Source: Vigna angularis
Lineage: Eukaryota; Streptophyta; Magnoliopsida; Fabales; Fabaceae
Assembly: GCF_016808095.1 (NCBI RefSeq)
Contig: NC_068977.1
Location: 11,096,479 to 11,160,478, forward strand
Length of the DNA: 64,000 nucleotides
Reading direction: 5' to 3'
Below, one piece after another: positions 12,185 through 24,095 of the stretch. The notes beneath the pieces are model-generated. The model was not told where the DNA came from and made no database searches. It was given only the letters and a program-made list of their open reading frames with translations. Positions within the stretch are counted from its first letter, which is position 1. The number at the start of each line of letters is the position of its first letter. The translations under genes and the position numbers were made by a program.

Positions 12185-12600
12185 AGATGATCTTATCTTA
12201 ACATTCTTCAATCTTCTATGCATCAAGTGGGTTTCCTTTAGCCCTCCCCTCGGTGCTCGTCCTCTATGAATGGATGGTAAAGTGCTTACTAAAGACACTC
12301 TGACGCCCAACTTAGTAGGGTGCATCAGATAGGAATCAATGATGTAAAAATGAATGTCCCTTATTTACCTCGATGAGTGTATTATTTATAAGATAACTAT
12401 AAGTTTGTGAGCCTTCACCTATATAGACCTGGAGGGGGCATAGCCCATTTAACTCATGAGTTAGTTGTCTGATTCAAAATGTTCAATGTTAAAGAATAAT
12501 ACGCCATTAAAGTATGTGAGACAAGTAGAAACAGACCTACTTGTAACTGGGTAGATCAGGCCGAGTTGTGTCCAGGTAGCATCAGGCCTTGTATAGTACA

Positions 12601-14987
12601 AACACTATAAATAAAGTCCATCTAAACCTAGAAAAATCATCCATAACAAGTGCATAGTAATTTCTACCAAGACTCATGGTTTTTTGAAGGCTAAACAACT
12701 CCTTATATGAAAACTCAAGAGGTCTCAAAGCTAAAACATAATTTTTTAGTTTAAAAGAAACTTACGTAGCGTTTCTTTTATTTATTTCACACCAATTGAT
12801 TATGGGCACACAAAGAGGAAAAAAGGTTTATGTTGTTAAAGTAGATGAGTCCCAACAATTAATAAGGTTTTGATGATAACAAAACACTCCATCTGATGTG
12901 TACATATCTGATCAAAAGTGAAACTATGATTAGACACCTAAGAGAGCGTCTAATGGAAGTAGTGAGAATCAGAATTGATCAATGTTGTTTGAAGTTCAAA
13001 TTATATGACATGTAGCATCACTTGGATTTGCTTAATTGATTTATATTTATACATTGTGTGTGGCAACGAAAGAAGTAAGTTTGGTAAAGGCAAAGGTCAA
13101 ATCTAAGCATTAGACGAGTCAAGGTGTTACATGGGTCTAATGTAATCCTAAACCCATGTTTACAACCCAGGACCTAAAGTTAATGATCAAGACTCCATAA
13201 CCAAGTAAAGCATATAGATGCATTTTTGCCATGTAACAACATTAGATTATCTAATTGGATATATAACTTAAATTAATTTTCGCCTAATTTAAGTTAGATA
13301 AGGTAGATGAGTGATCAATTCATCAAGCAATGCGAAGTAAATAAAATAACTAATATATATGTGATCCTTCATAAGAGTAGAGTTCTTGAAGCTTCATCTT
13401 CCTCTTCCATCTTTTTTACCATTTCTCTTCTAAGTGGTCCTAGATGTCCTCCAGATGGTCCTCAATCATACCATTGTTTTTCTGTTTTGAACTTATATTT
13501 TTTGTTATTATTTTTTATATAATAACAACCCCATAAATGCTTATAAGAGTAATTTAACTCAATACTTATTCAATATTGAAATATCTCTTACTCACTTGAT
13601 TGTGAGAGTTCTTGTAAGTAGATTTTCTGCTCTTTGTAACAAATTAGAGTTTACACCCACTTAAGAGATCAAATTAATTTCTCTAATTTTTTTATAAAAA
13701 TACATGTTTTACATTGAGTAAAAAGAAATTAAAAAATAATATTTAATAATTATGATAAATATAAAGACTAAAATTGGTATTAAATCATAAAGATTTTATA
13801 CTAAAACTGTATTTTGTTTATAATTAAAAATAAAATATATTAGTATTTTGTTGGATGTTTATATTAAATTTATTATATAATTATTGATATATTTATTTAA
13901 AGTAATAAATTAATGATATAATTTTGAATAATATGAAAGTTTTGAATATTTCGAAATTCTTAATCCTAAATAAAATATCTACGTAAATTTATTAGATAGA
14001 TAAATCTTATAAAATTTATTTCGGCTAAAATATCTTTCATTAAGTTTTGTAGTTGATAGAGAACATTTTACACAAAAATACAGTGCATTTGGATACAATT
14101 TGGAAGATTACGCTTTACTATTCTAATTAATACCATAAGGTTAAACTTTATTTTTCTTTAATATTATTCTTTTAAGATGTCTTCAGTATTTTTCATTGTT
14201 TGCCTCATTTTAAATAAAATTTTAAAAATTATAACTGAATAATATTCATTATCCTAAATTAATTTGTGTAAGAATTCTCACTTTTTTTTTATGAAATTAT
14301 TAGTAAAAAATATAAAATAAATAAACAAACAACTAAAGAAATAAAGTCCAGGTTCTTACAAAACATGCTTGTAATTAATTATCAATAGCTAACGGGAAAA
14401 GATACCCGGTGCCGCTGTTTCACTTAACTTCTACTAAAAAAATGTATTTAGTGAAACTATTAATGACCTTTTAATTTAAGTTAATTTAAAATGGTTGATA
14501 GGGATGCTCCTACCTTTTTAAATAACTGCATTTTAATATCATCGTACACCTATATTAAAAATAACAATAAATATATTATTTTAAAAATAATTTTATCAAA
14601 ATGGTAACACTTTTTTTTTATATATAAATATTAGTAAAAACATATGTTATTCTTTTATGACAAGAGACAATAATAAAATTATTATTATTATTATTATTAT
14701 TATTATAAAAATAAATATAAATAATTTTTAGGTTTTATTCTAAATAATTTTTATTTATTTTATAGATAATTTTTTATTGTAAAAAAATTATTATAATTTT
14801 AAAAATAATTAAATTTTAAAAAGCGTTAAATCAGAAAAATATTAAATTTGAAAAATTTACTTAAAACAAATATTTAGAAAAATTAGAAATGTATACCAAA
14901 ATAAATAATAATAATATAAAGTAAAACTTTTTAGTTGAAAATTTTTTCAATTATATTTTCTTAAAATTAATAAAATAAAAATATTTA
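12601..14987. other. AT-rich spacer with a short (ATT)n tract
   Basis: No gene is recognised. Around 12860-12890 the phrase gttttgatgataacaaaa recalls copia LTR or leader sequence, but I could not delimit an element. An (ATT)n microsatellite occupies about 14678-14705. Confidence 0.4.
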
Positions 14988-16730
14988 GGCTTAATATCAA
15001 TTTTGGTCCCAATTTTTGTCAGTTTTATTCGAAATGGTTCTAATTTTTTTTTCTTTTCAATGCTATCTTAGAGAATGTAATTTATGTTCAATTTAGTCTT
15101 TTTTGCAGACGGCGTTTAAATCGTTAACGACACACTGTCCAACTGTGCAAAATCCAAATGAGATGACATTTAACTGCCTGTGGATTCCCTTAAGCACAGT
15201 GAGGTGGATTCTGAAAAAATGTCATTTATTTAATGAAAGTGTATGGGTCTTGTGTGGCCATGTGCAAGGAGTTTATCATCTGGGTTGGGAGGTTCTTCCA
15301 AGGGCTTGGACGTGAATGCACAGCCACTGCAAGCGGAGATGAGGCAGAGGAGGTGGCGACGCTGTCATGATTTCCGAACAGCGCAGCCTCGTCGTTTTAA
15401 ATTATCTCTGCATATACAATAGAGGAGTGAGTTTTTGTAAAACAATATCTTTCTATAAAGCACACCTTATCATCACCATTACCCATACCTACCTAACTCT
15501 GATTAATCACCTATTTAATTTTGCACCCATATTTGAAACTTTCAATTAATTAAGGTAACCATTTTCAAAACCCAATTATCCAAATTTTGTATGACCGACC
15601 CCTTCCAAGAAAACAAAATAAAGGTAAAAAACATCAACCTCTCAAAACTAAATTAACTTCCATATATACAAAATTCAAATAAAAATTTCAAAGTCTGAAC
15701 TCAGTAATATTAGTCTTCAACTGCATATTTTCAAGATGATGGGGATTGGTGTTGATGGGGTTGTTGGGTAGTGTGGACAAATGGATGAAACCTGGGTTTA
15801 CCAAATGGGAATCCAATGGCTTTGGAGTTTCTGATTAGGCGCAAGTTGCTCGTTGATACTGGATTGCGATTAGGTCTTGAACTGCTTTAGGGTTTCTGAT
15901 TTCTTTTCGCAGGTGTGTATTGGGTGAAGAATACTATTATAGGATATTAGTAAATAGTCAACCAAATGATGGAAGGCAGGAAGATGCTGAGCAGTGAGGG
16001 AGAAGAAGAAGGGAACCAAACAGTTGAAGGGGTGAGGCTACCGAACAGTGGAAGCACGAGAGCTCGATCGGTTCGCCAGAAGGATTTGCGATTTAAGCTC
16101 GTGGTCCTGCAGATTTCTGGTTCTTGTGGTTTGCAGGTTTGGGGTTGGCGAGGATGATGGAGGTGTGTGCCGCAGCGGCGCATTGAAGAATGAAGAGTGG
16201 TAGTAGTAAGGGTGGCCATGGAGATTCTGCTGTTGGCTATGAATGTTATACGAAACTCGCGATTTAGGTTGGTGCTAGAGGAGGAAGACTCGTGATTTAC
16301 TGCAGGTTTGATGGCGTCGCGGATGGAGATGTGGTGGTTGCAGGTTCTCGTATTGAGTGGCGCGATTCTTACGACGGTGACGACCTGAAATGGACTTTGT
16401 TGTGTAGCTGTGGTGGCGACCTAAGGTTTTGGAAGCGCGAGGAAGATGATGCGCGAAGATGATGGTTTGGCGAGGTGAGACCCTAATCAGAAATACATTT
16501 TCAAAAAAATCAATAAATTCAGCTCACCGTGTCTTAAGGTATCCACATAAGCACTTAAATACCATCTCATTTGGATTTTGTACCGTTAAACAACTAATCG
16601 TTAACGATTTAAACGTCGTTTACAAAAAAGACTAAATTGATCATAAATTACCCTTTTTAAGACAACATTAAAATAAAATTAAAATTATTTCAAATAAAAT
16701 TGACAAAAATTAGAAGCAAGATATTAAACC
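14988..16730. mobile_element. Mutator-like element with long terminal inverted repeats
   Basis: The left arm (14988 to about 15213) and the reverse complement of the right arm (16730 to about 16505) align over roughly 220 bp. Shared blocks include GGCTTAATATC/GGTTTAATATC, the AATTTTTGTCA block, CAATTTAGTCTTTTTTG, CGTTTAAATCGTTAACGA and CAAAATCCAAATGAGATG. The flanks are AAATATTTA (14979-14987) and AAATACTTA (16731-16739), a 9-bp duplication with one mismatch, as Mutator-like elements leave. The interior is strikingly GC-richer than its surroundings, but I recognise no transposase or host gene in it. Frames at 15966-16157 (+) and 16219-15947 (-) are unsupported. Confidence 0.8.
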
Positions 16731-17288
16731 AAATACTTAAAAAGCAAATATGTTACGTTCATTTTTTTTATTTTAAAGTTTCCTGTCACTGTCATTGCTG
16801 TCAATCAGGGCGGCCAACCCATTATCTTATTTTCATAAATTTTTATTAGCATAGTTCTAAAATCTTAATTTATAACACTTGCTTTCAGTATTACAACCTG
16901 GTAATATACTTCTAGTATTTGGCATTTAACAAAATAAATATACTTATTCATTTTGAAATACTTATTAAAGTTTATTTTATGATTTTATTGCTTAAAAATA
17001 TTAAATGATCTTTATTTTTGTAGTTACTTATAATAGGAAAGAAAAGAAAACATCTTAACATCAACATCACTCACACATGCTTTTGAAAATAAAAAACATC
17101 TCCATCACACACTCTTCTAAAAAATCAATCACCATCACATGACACCACGAAATCGTACCCTGTTAAATTAATTAAACTAAGACACAATAAATCATCCACT
17201 GCATTTTCCGCCTCTGCGACTCTTCTCAGTTTCATTCTATCCCTCTCTTAGCTGTTGTGCTTTGATTCCCTTCTTCTCCACCGTGGCC
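16731..17288 (+). promoter_or_regulatory. Upstream region of the sterol desaturase gene
   Basis: No separate gene is seen. The last 130 bases before the ATG at 17289 become pyrimidine-rich (ctctgcgactcttctcag and similar), as in a plant 5' untranslated leader. A definite TATA box could not be chosen in the AT-rich DNA further upstream. Confidence 0.4.
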
Positions 17289-20200
17289 ATGGAGGACCTA
17301 ACATCGTTGTTAAGCGATTATGGGACCCTCTTCAGAGAAGACACAGACTTTTACAACCGCATTGTGTTGGGCACCCTTTTGCCGCACAGCGTGTGGGCCC
17401 CACTGCCGCACTTCTTCCAGACCTGGCTCCGCAACTACCTCGGTGGTGTCCTTCTCTACCTCCTCTCTGGCTTTATGTGGTGCTTCTACATTTACTATTG
17501 GAAACGTAACGTTTATCTGCCCAAAGGTTTTTCCTTTTACCTCCTCCTCTGCTTACCTTTATTTCTTATTCTTTTCTGTGTTATTTGTCTGTGTGAACAT
17601 CTTGTTTGTGTTTTCAATCCCATTGGTTGGCTTTATCGTAAGGGACTAATCTTTTTTTTATTAAGGTTTGAATCTTGACTAAAAGAGATGTTTATATTTA
17701 GTGTCTGACAAACATCGTTGTATGCTGATGAGGATAAATATATACGGGGCCTAAAAGATTATGTTGTGTTTGGTTAAAAATGGTATATTTTAGCTCTGAT
17801 ATGAAATGGGTTTTGATTAGTTTTTTAATCTGGTTCATTCATGCTTTGGTAGTAACTTCTTTTAAAGAAAAAAAAAATTGGGGGATTTTGGAGTGTATCA
17901 GTGGGGAGTTCAAATTTTTGTTAGGCTTCTGTGTCTGTTTTTTTTTTTAAAGATGGTATACTTTGGCCTTGATATTAAATGGGATTTCATTAGTTTTTTA
18001 CTCTGGTTTCGGCTTGCATGATTTTAGAAGAAAGGGTAAAAGACTATTACTTTGGCTTTTGGTGTTCTGGCTTTTGTTTTGATACCATTATTACTTGTTT
18101 TGCGTTTTAGGATTATGGAGAGGAAAATTGGAGTTAAATTGGTTTTGGGTTTTTGGAATTTGATTTTCAGTGGTTGAATTTTTTAATAATTATTTTTTAT
18201 AGTGTTTAGTTGATTGTCTTTGATGGATTATGCTTCTACAGTTATTGCTGATGTACGTGATTCCCGCTTTTCCTTTTATAGATCTGTTCTTACTTTCGTG
18301 AATCATATAGTGTGCGGTGAACTGTATGATTGCATCTCCTAATTGATGTATTGTGCCTTCTAAGGATTGTTGGTGTTCTTATTATGGTAGTAATTTGAGT
18401 GGACTTTTCCTATTTGTGTCTGTAATGTCTGATACATGTAACCATCTCACGCAGTGAGAAAAGGATTTTCGTGTTGTTTATAAGGGTGCAACGTCTTGGG
18501 AAAATGATGCGGGGAGAGTTATTTGTTTAGGGCAAAGCAAGGTTTTCAGTTTCAGTATCCATTAAGCTTCCATCACGGATTTGTTCTTGTTCTGTAAAAC
18601 TTCACTGACCAAATCTGATGCATGTTCTTGCAAGTTGTTACAACTCACAATACTATTGACATTCTGCAAAGTAAGGTTACAGAGTTGACTGTATATTCTG
18701 CAAAGTAAGGTTACAGAGTTGACTGTATGCCGTGCTCGAATATTTTTGAAACTTGGGCAGTTACTTTACCTTTTGAAATTGCCACTCATCTTCGTGCATT
18801 ACTTGAGAAGAATTTTATTGTTCTCTGCTATGATCTTTCCAAGAAGGAGATTGTGACCTAGACAGGCTATTTTCATCATTACAACTAACCTGTATGGTTT
18901 TAAACAACAGTATGAAAATGCATTTTTTGGTGTCCCTGGGACCACATTATGACTGCAATTGTAGTCACATCAACCACATTTGTTTGCAACCTTTTTTGTA
19001 ATAATAAGATTCAAAATGAAACTGTAGCTGTGACCACTGTCTAAAACATTGTGTTTTATACGTGTGGAGCTCGAAGTTTTACAACAGGGATCATACTGCC
19101 TCTACCACTGAATTGTTCTATGCTTTACAGTCTAGTCAATCGGAAGATTGATTTTCTTTCATTGTTTCATACATATATGAATTGACTAGATTCTCATTTA
19201 AATAGCTAAAATGCAATTTTCTTTAGTTTTTCTTCCCATACTATAGTAATTGTCAATTGGTCATGAAAGACAATTTGTAGTACTCTGCTTCACCTAAAGC
19301 AGTAGCATAAAATATCTTTGTTTAGATTAATACAGGGCAAGTTGTTTATACTTTACCTCTTGTGGACTACCTTCAGAAGTCTGAGACCAAGCTGTTTATA
19401 TTCATCTTTGGTCTGGCTCTAGAAATTTTGAGTTATTGGAGGTCAAACTCAACTAAGCAGAGCAGTTGTACTAAAGGTTTGAGTATTAACAACTAACGGT
19501 TTTTTCAAGTATACTCGCATGTAGCTTTTGTGTTGTTGTGCTTTTAATTGTAAGGCACGTATAGGATCTTTTGTAACTTTCATTTCTTGATATATTGAAA
19601 TCTACCATTGCAGATGCTATTCCCTCTCAAAGAGCCATGCTGTTGCAAATAGGTGTTGCTATGAAAGCCATGCCTTGGTACACTTTGCTTCCAACTGTTT
19701 CAGAGTACCTAGTAGAAAATGGCTGGACAAAGTGCTATCCTAGATTATATCACGTTGGTTGGCTTCCATACTTTGTGTATTTAGCTATTTATCTAGTTGT
19801 TGTAGAGTTTGGTATTTATTGGATGCACAGAGAGCTGCATGACATTAAACCACTTTACAAACATCTTCATGCTACTCATCACATCTACAATAAACAGAAC
19901 ACTCTGTCCCCTTTTGCTGGTAAGTACATTAAATATTCAACATTTAAACACTGCAGTCGTAGTTATGTCAAGCTAACAACTCTTTTCAGACAATTAATTT
20001 TAACCTTTTATAGTCCCCGAGAAGAAGATAATTCATAATGACTTTGAAAAATGTTTTTAAGTCTATTATTGGGTTATTTCATAATTTATGCGTGTGCTGT
20101 GGTAGATGATACGGATTTTAAGGGTTGGAGTTTGATAAGGATCACAGTATGTGATTATAACTGTGTTTTACTGGTGAACCTTGAACCTAAATCATTATAA

Positions 20201-21413
20201 TGCACCTTTATCACGTGGAATGTGAGTTTGGCAAGATATTTTTCACAAAGCTCAAAATCATCACTAGATCTAAAATGAATGTAGTCCTTATGAAACCAAG
20301 ATAGTTATATTTTGAATTGTGTATGTCACAAGTATATCAACGACTTAGAATATCTGCTTCATCTTTTCAAAGAAACTCATGAAGGAAGAGTGTGGAAAGG
20401 AAATATTGGTAAGGATATAAGGGAAATAGAAATAGAGACATATAATGAAAGGAAGGACACTGACCACAAACAGAGAGAATCAGTAAATATTTTTATTTTG
20501 GATATCCACGAACAGAAACCAATCATATAGATAAGAGCTGAGTATATATGTAAATAGAGACAAAAATGTGTTCTTCTGTAGGAATCAAGCACTACTTTCT
20601 TATTGATATCCCGTTTCATGTGACTTGTTTTGTCAACCAGTTTATTGTGGATATACTTCCCAAAATTATGGATATACTTCCCAGTTTCTAGTATTACTGT
20701 TCTTTTCTGCAAGCTGACAAGATAAACTTTGCTAACATACCAAGCAGTTGTTGGTACACTACTTTGGTAGTAGATAGATTAGCGCTTTAACAGTACTGGT
20801 GCTACACTCACTACTAAAGACATGCTATTCTAGTAACAAAACCATTAATTTATTCTAGTTTATGTGAGTTACTTTTTGTCTCCCTACAAATGAGTGTCAT
20901 TCATTTTCATTGCTAGAAGCTGCTTTCCATTTTGGCACCACTGTATATGGATGTTATTCTTTTTATTCATGTTCTAGTCTGATTCATTTTGTGTTTAACA
21001 TCACCTTTATTTGTTCTACCATTTGTTTCTCTTATTGTCCATCTTTAGATATTTCCACTTTTTCTCCGTAACATTCTGACAAGATGAAGGGTGTAATGAC
21101 CTTTTCCCCATGTATCTCAGGTTTGGCGTTTCACCCTCTTGATGGGATTCTTCAGGCATTACCACATTCTCTTTCTTTGTTTTTTATCCCAACCCATTTT
21201 ACTACACATTTAGTTCTCATTTTCCTTGAGGGTGTTTGGACTGCAAATATTCATGACTGCATTCATGGAAAGTTGTGGCCTGTTATGGGTGCTGGTTACC
21301 ACACCATTCACCACACTACATATCGGCACAACTATGGTCATTATACCATCTGGATGGATTGGATGTTTGGGACTCTTCGCGACCCGGAGGAGGAAGATGA
21401 CAAGGCAAAGTGA
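17289..21413 (+). CDS. STE1: Delta7-sterol-C5(6)-desaturase, three exons
   Basis: Exons are 17289-17526, 19614-19919 and 21121-21413. The introns of 2087 and 1201 bp are GT/AG, both phase 1. The CDS is 837 nt and encodes 278 residues, close to the roughly 280 of plant STE1/DWF7 enzymes. The product is a membrane-bound di-iron oxygenase of the endoplasmic reticulum. It introduces the C-5 double bond into delta7-sterols (episterol-type substrates) on the way to phytosterols and brassinosteroids. The three histidine boxes are visible: HRELH (151-155), HATHH (165-169) and HTIHH (242-246) followed by TTYRHNYGH. Hydrophobic membrane segments lie around residues 45-70 and 125-150 and in the C-terminal third. 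The ATG at 17289 begins [11 protein letters not shown]; an upstream frame exists but no in-frame ATG better fits the family. The C-terminus is acidic (EEEDD). Nothing is truncated. The symbol is by family similarity. Confidence 0.95.
18661..18728 (+). repeat. 34-bp perfect tandem duplication in intron 1
   Basis: The unit attctgcaaagtaaggttac plus 14 further bases occurs twice in direct succession (18661-18694 and 18695-18728) within intron 1 of the sterol desaturase gene. The copies read as identical, so the duplication is recent. Confidence 0.9.
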
Positions 21414-22520
21414 TGAACTGCAGACTAGCATTGAAAAGTCATTGGTTATCTTGTTTGGATTGTTGAAATGTGGTTCCTAGCATGTAAAGCTCAAATGTGT
21501 TCTGTATTTTTCTGGTGTGCATCACAAGGTGATTTTATATGTTAGAGAGACAGGGTAGAGGGTTAAAATGGGAGCTTCCCTGTCTCTGATTCTATTGTCA
21601 GTGTATGTGGTTTAGGTCTTTTTCTTTCTCAGATTGTGTGGTAGAGATTGAGATGGTAATGCTGTTTTCTCCATGTGAGAATTGGTCAAACTACTAATAC
21701 TTGGATTTGTTTCACTCTCTTTCTCCCTTCTATATGATTCTATGTTGAAATGAGGTGCAAGAAAACCATTCCTTCAAACTAGATTCTGTCATGGCTGTCT
21801 TTGATCTGCGGCAGCATGATTGTTTGTTGATTCTTTTAATGGGATTAGTAAACAATTTGTTTGTCAATCTAATTTAGAGTACTTAATTTAGGATTCAATG
21901 ATCATCACAGTTTATTGCTAAACAATTTATATCTTGAATCAACTTTATAAATATATCTAATTCATTGTATTGCCTTCTTATGTGAATATTAATTAATAAT
22001 TGGTGCATTGCTTCCCATAAATAGATATTTAGAAAGTCTCATATAATCCAAAAATCTTAACACTTGAAGTTTTAACTTGCTTTCAATAACTTAAGTGATA
22101 ATGTTGAAGATGAAGGTGAATTAAAGGCGTTTGAAAAATAAATAATGCAAAGAAGTAAAAACCTGCAAAATCGTAAACTCAAGAAAAAATAAATGAACTA
22201 GAAAGGTAAAGATACAAGAGAAGTAATTGTAAAAGAAAGAGATAAATTACTAAGAATAAAACAAAAACTGATAAAAGAAATTATTTGAAATAGTGATTCA
22301 AATTGTCACAATTTTCACTCAAGTTGTCATTATCTTGTTTGCAGTGCTTTTGGAGTGTTTTTATTGTAAATACAATTTATCACACGTTTTGAATACAAAT
22401 AACCTATTTCATATTCCTTTTGATAGTTAAGTCAAAATAAAAAATAAAAAGAAAATTACATAATGATTAGGATAACTCTCAAAACGTCCATGTTTGCATC
22501 ATCTATTCATCATCCCCTTA
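21414..22520. other. 3' flank of the sterol desaturase gene and spacer
   Basis: The first few hundred bases after the stop should hold the 3' untranslated region. No unique polyadenylation signal can be picked out. Beyond about 21750 the DNA is AT-rich with no coding or repeat signal that I recognise. Confidence 0.4.
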
Positions 22521-22852
22521 GGACGTCATTTATAATTTATAAAATATCAATTTCATAAAGAAAACATAACTATGATATCATCAATAATTAGTGAAAATTT
22601 AACAAAACCTTTATTTATTCAGCATAAGCAATGTTAAACCTTGTTGAATATAGTAAAAATTATGTATCAGATTAATCTCCTTTATGGGATGTCATTTATA
22701 ATTTATAAAATATTAATTTTATAAAGAAAACATAACTATGATACCATCACTAACTAGTGAAAATTTGACAAAACCTTTATTTATTTAGCATAAGCAATGT
22801 TAAAACTTGTTGAATATAGTAAAAATTATGTATGAGATTAATCTTCCTTATG
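22521..22852. repeat. 166-bp tandem duplication
   Basis: Unit 1 (22521-22686) and unit 2 (22687 to about 22852) align end to end with roughly 90 percent identity by eye. Landmark phrases such as gtcatttataatttataaaa, cataactatgat and ataagcaatgttaaa recur exactly 166 bases apart. Confidence 0.85.
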
Positions 22853-24090
22853 TTGAATATACAATTAAGGTACTCTACTTATAATAGAAGAAATATGGGC
22901 TAAGTTTAAAACACAAATAAGGAATAATAACAAACTAATTAAAGATAAAAGATAAAGATAATATATCTAATATCCCCCTCAAGCTAGTGCATACAAATTA
23001 TATGTACAAATCTTGTTAGTAATATAATCAATAAAGACTTAGTGAAAATATTTGTTTCTGCACTCAAATGACACCAAATTGTTAATGATTTGAGAAAATG
23101 AAATACCAACACAGAAGACTCTCCGTGAGCAACAAATCTGGGAGGTTGCCCCATATAAATCTCTTCTTGCAAATCGCCGTTATGAAATGCATTGTTGACA
23201 TCTAGTTGATACAGAGACTATTGTTGAAGAGCCACCATGGCTATAAATAAACTAACAAAAGTCATCTTTGCCACTAGAGAAAAACATATATGGACGATTC
23301 AAACGCATCGGTGACAAAAAGAGAGATTAAAAGAGACAACAACATAAAAAGCCATGGATGAACAACTAACAACAATTATGGAGAATAATATTGGATTGTG
23401 GTGGATTACTGCGAAACTTCAACTATGATAACTTTGACAAATAATATTAGACGACAACCAGTAGTAGCTAACAACGACAAACTGCAGAAACTAGATTATT
23501 AGTAATTGATAGGGGCCTGCAATGGTGGACAATAACAAACTGCAAGGACTAGATTGTCATCAGTAATGGATAGTGGCCTGCAGTGGCTAACAACGATATA
23601 GTATAGGGACTAGATTGAACCACATAGAAACAAAATCCTCCTCGCGACAGACAATGGAAATGACGGCATTGCCGATGATAGAAAATGAAAGTGGAATATC
23701 GGGCTCTTCAAAAGAATGGTCTCCTTTATTCATCAAAGCACCTAGAAACAGACTCCCCACCTCCCTCATGGAAAGAGGCAGGAATAGTAGACAACAATGA
23801 AAACGACATTGTAGAGAAATGAAATTAGGAGAGCAACACTAAGGTACTCAAACACAAGTGTTGAAACACAAAATTCTCAGGATGGTCGACTGAGACGATG
23901 AAAACCGTGTTGTCATTGGTCAAAATTAAAACTCTGACAGTGGCAACAGTAGACAATAGTGACGATGGTAGCGACAATAGACGGTGGAGCCACCGATAGT
24001 AGTAGAAGGTGACACCGTCTACAGTGGCGAGTGTAGTAGAAGAGGGGACAAAAAAAATTTTCTCAAAAGAACCTGACTCTAGATACCTTA
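22851..24090 (-). mobile_element. Deleted Ty1/copia relic
   Basis: Read on the minus strand. At about 23195-23070 a reverse-transcriptase fragment reads NAFHNGDLQEEIYMGQPPRF, matching the copia motif (V)NNAFL-GDL-EE-YM--PPGF. A polypurine tract GAGGGGGA follows at about 22981-22974, then an LTR-like stretch down to 22851. At the other end, GACTCTAGATACC (24076-24088) resembles the reverse complement of the initiator-tRNA primer site TGGTATCAGAGC. Most of gag, integrase and RNase H is missing. Positions 23280-24060 have a repetitive GACAA/GGTGGC flavour without a readable frame. Confidence 0.6.
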
Positions 24091-24095
24091 TTAAA

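Larger units (their letters stand above)
10180..12600 (-). mobile_element. Gypsy-type LTR, copy 2, split by a 2-kb insertion
   Basis: Positions 10180-10212 match the start of LTR copy 1 (6900), and 12194-12600 match the rest. The intervening 10213-12184 is foreign. The LTR end at 10180 is followed, in minus orientation, by the primer-site-like sequence. A TATA-like CTTATAAATAA lies at 12392-12382. The outer boundary near 12600 is approximate. Confidence 0.6.

Noticed and set aside
23280..24060. Repetitive GACAA/GGTGGC region as a CRISPR-like or satellite array
   Set aside because: No regular spacing or conserved unit; it reads as decayed retroelement sequence.
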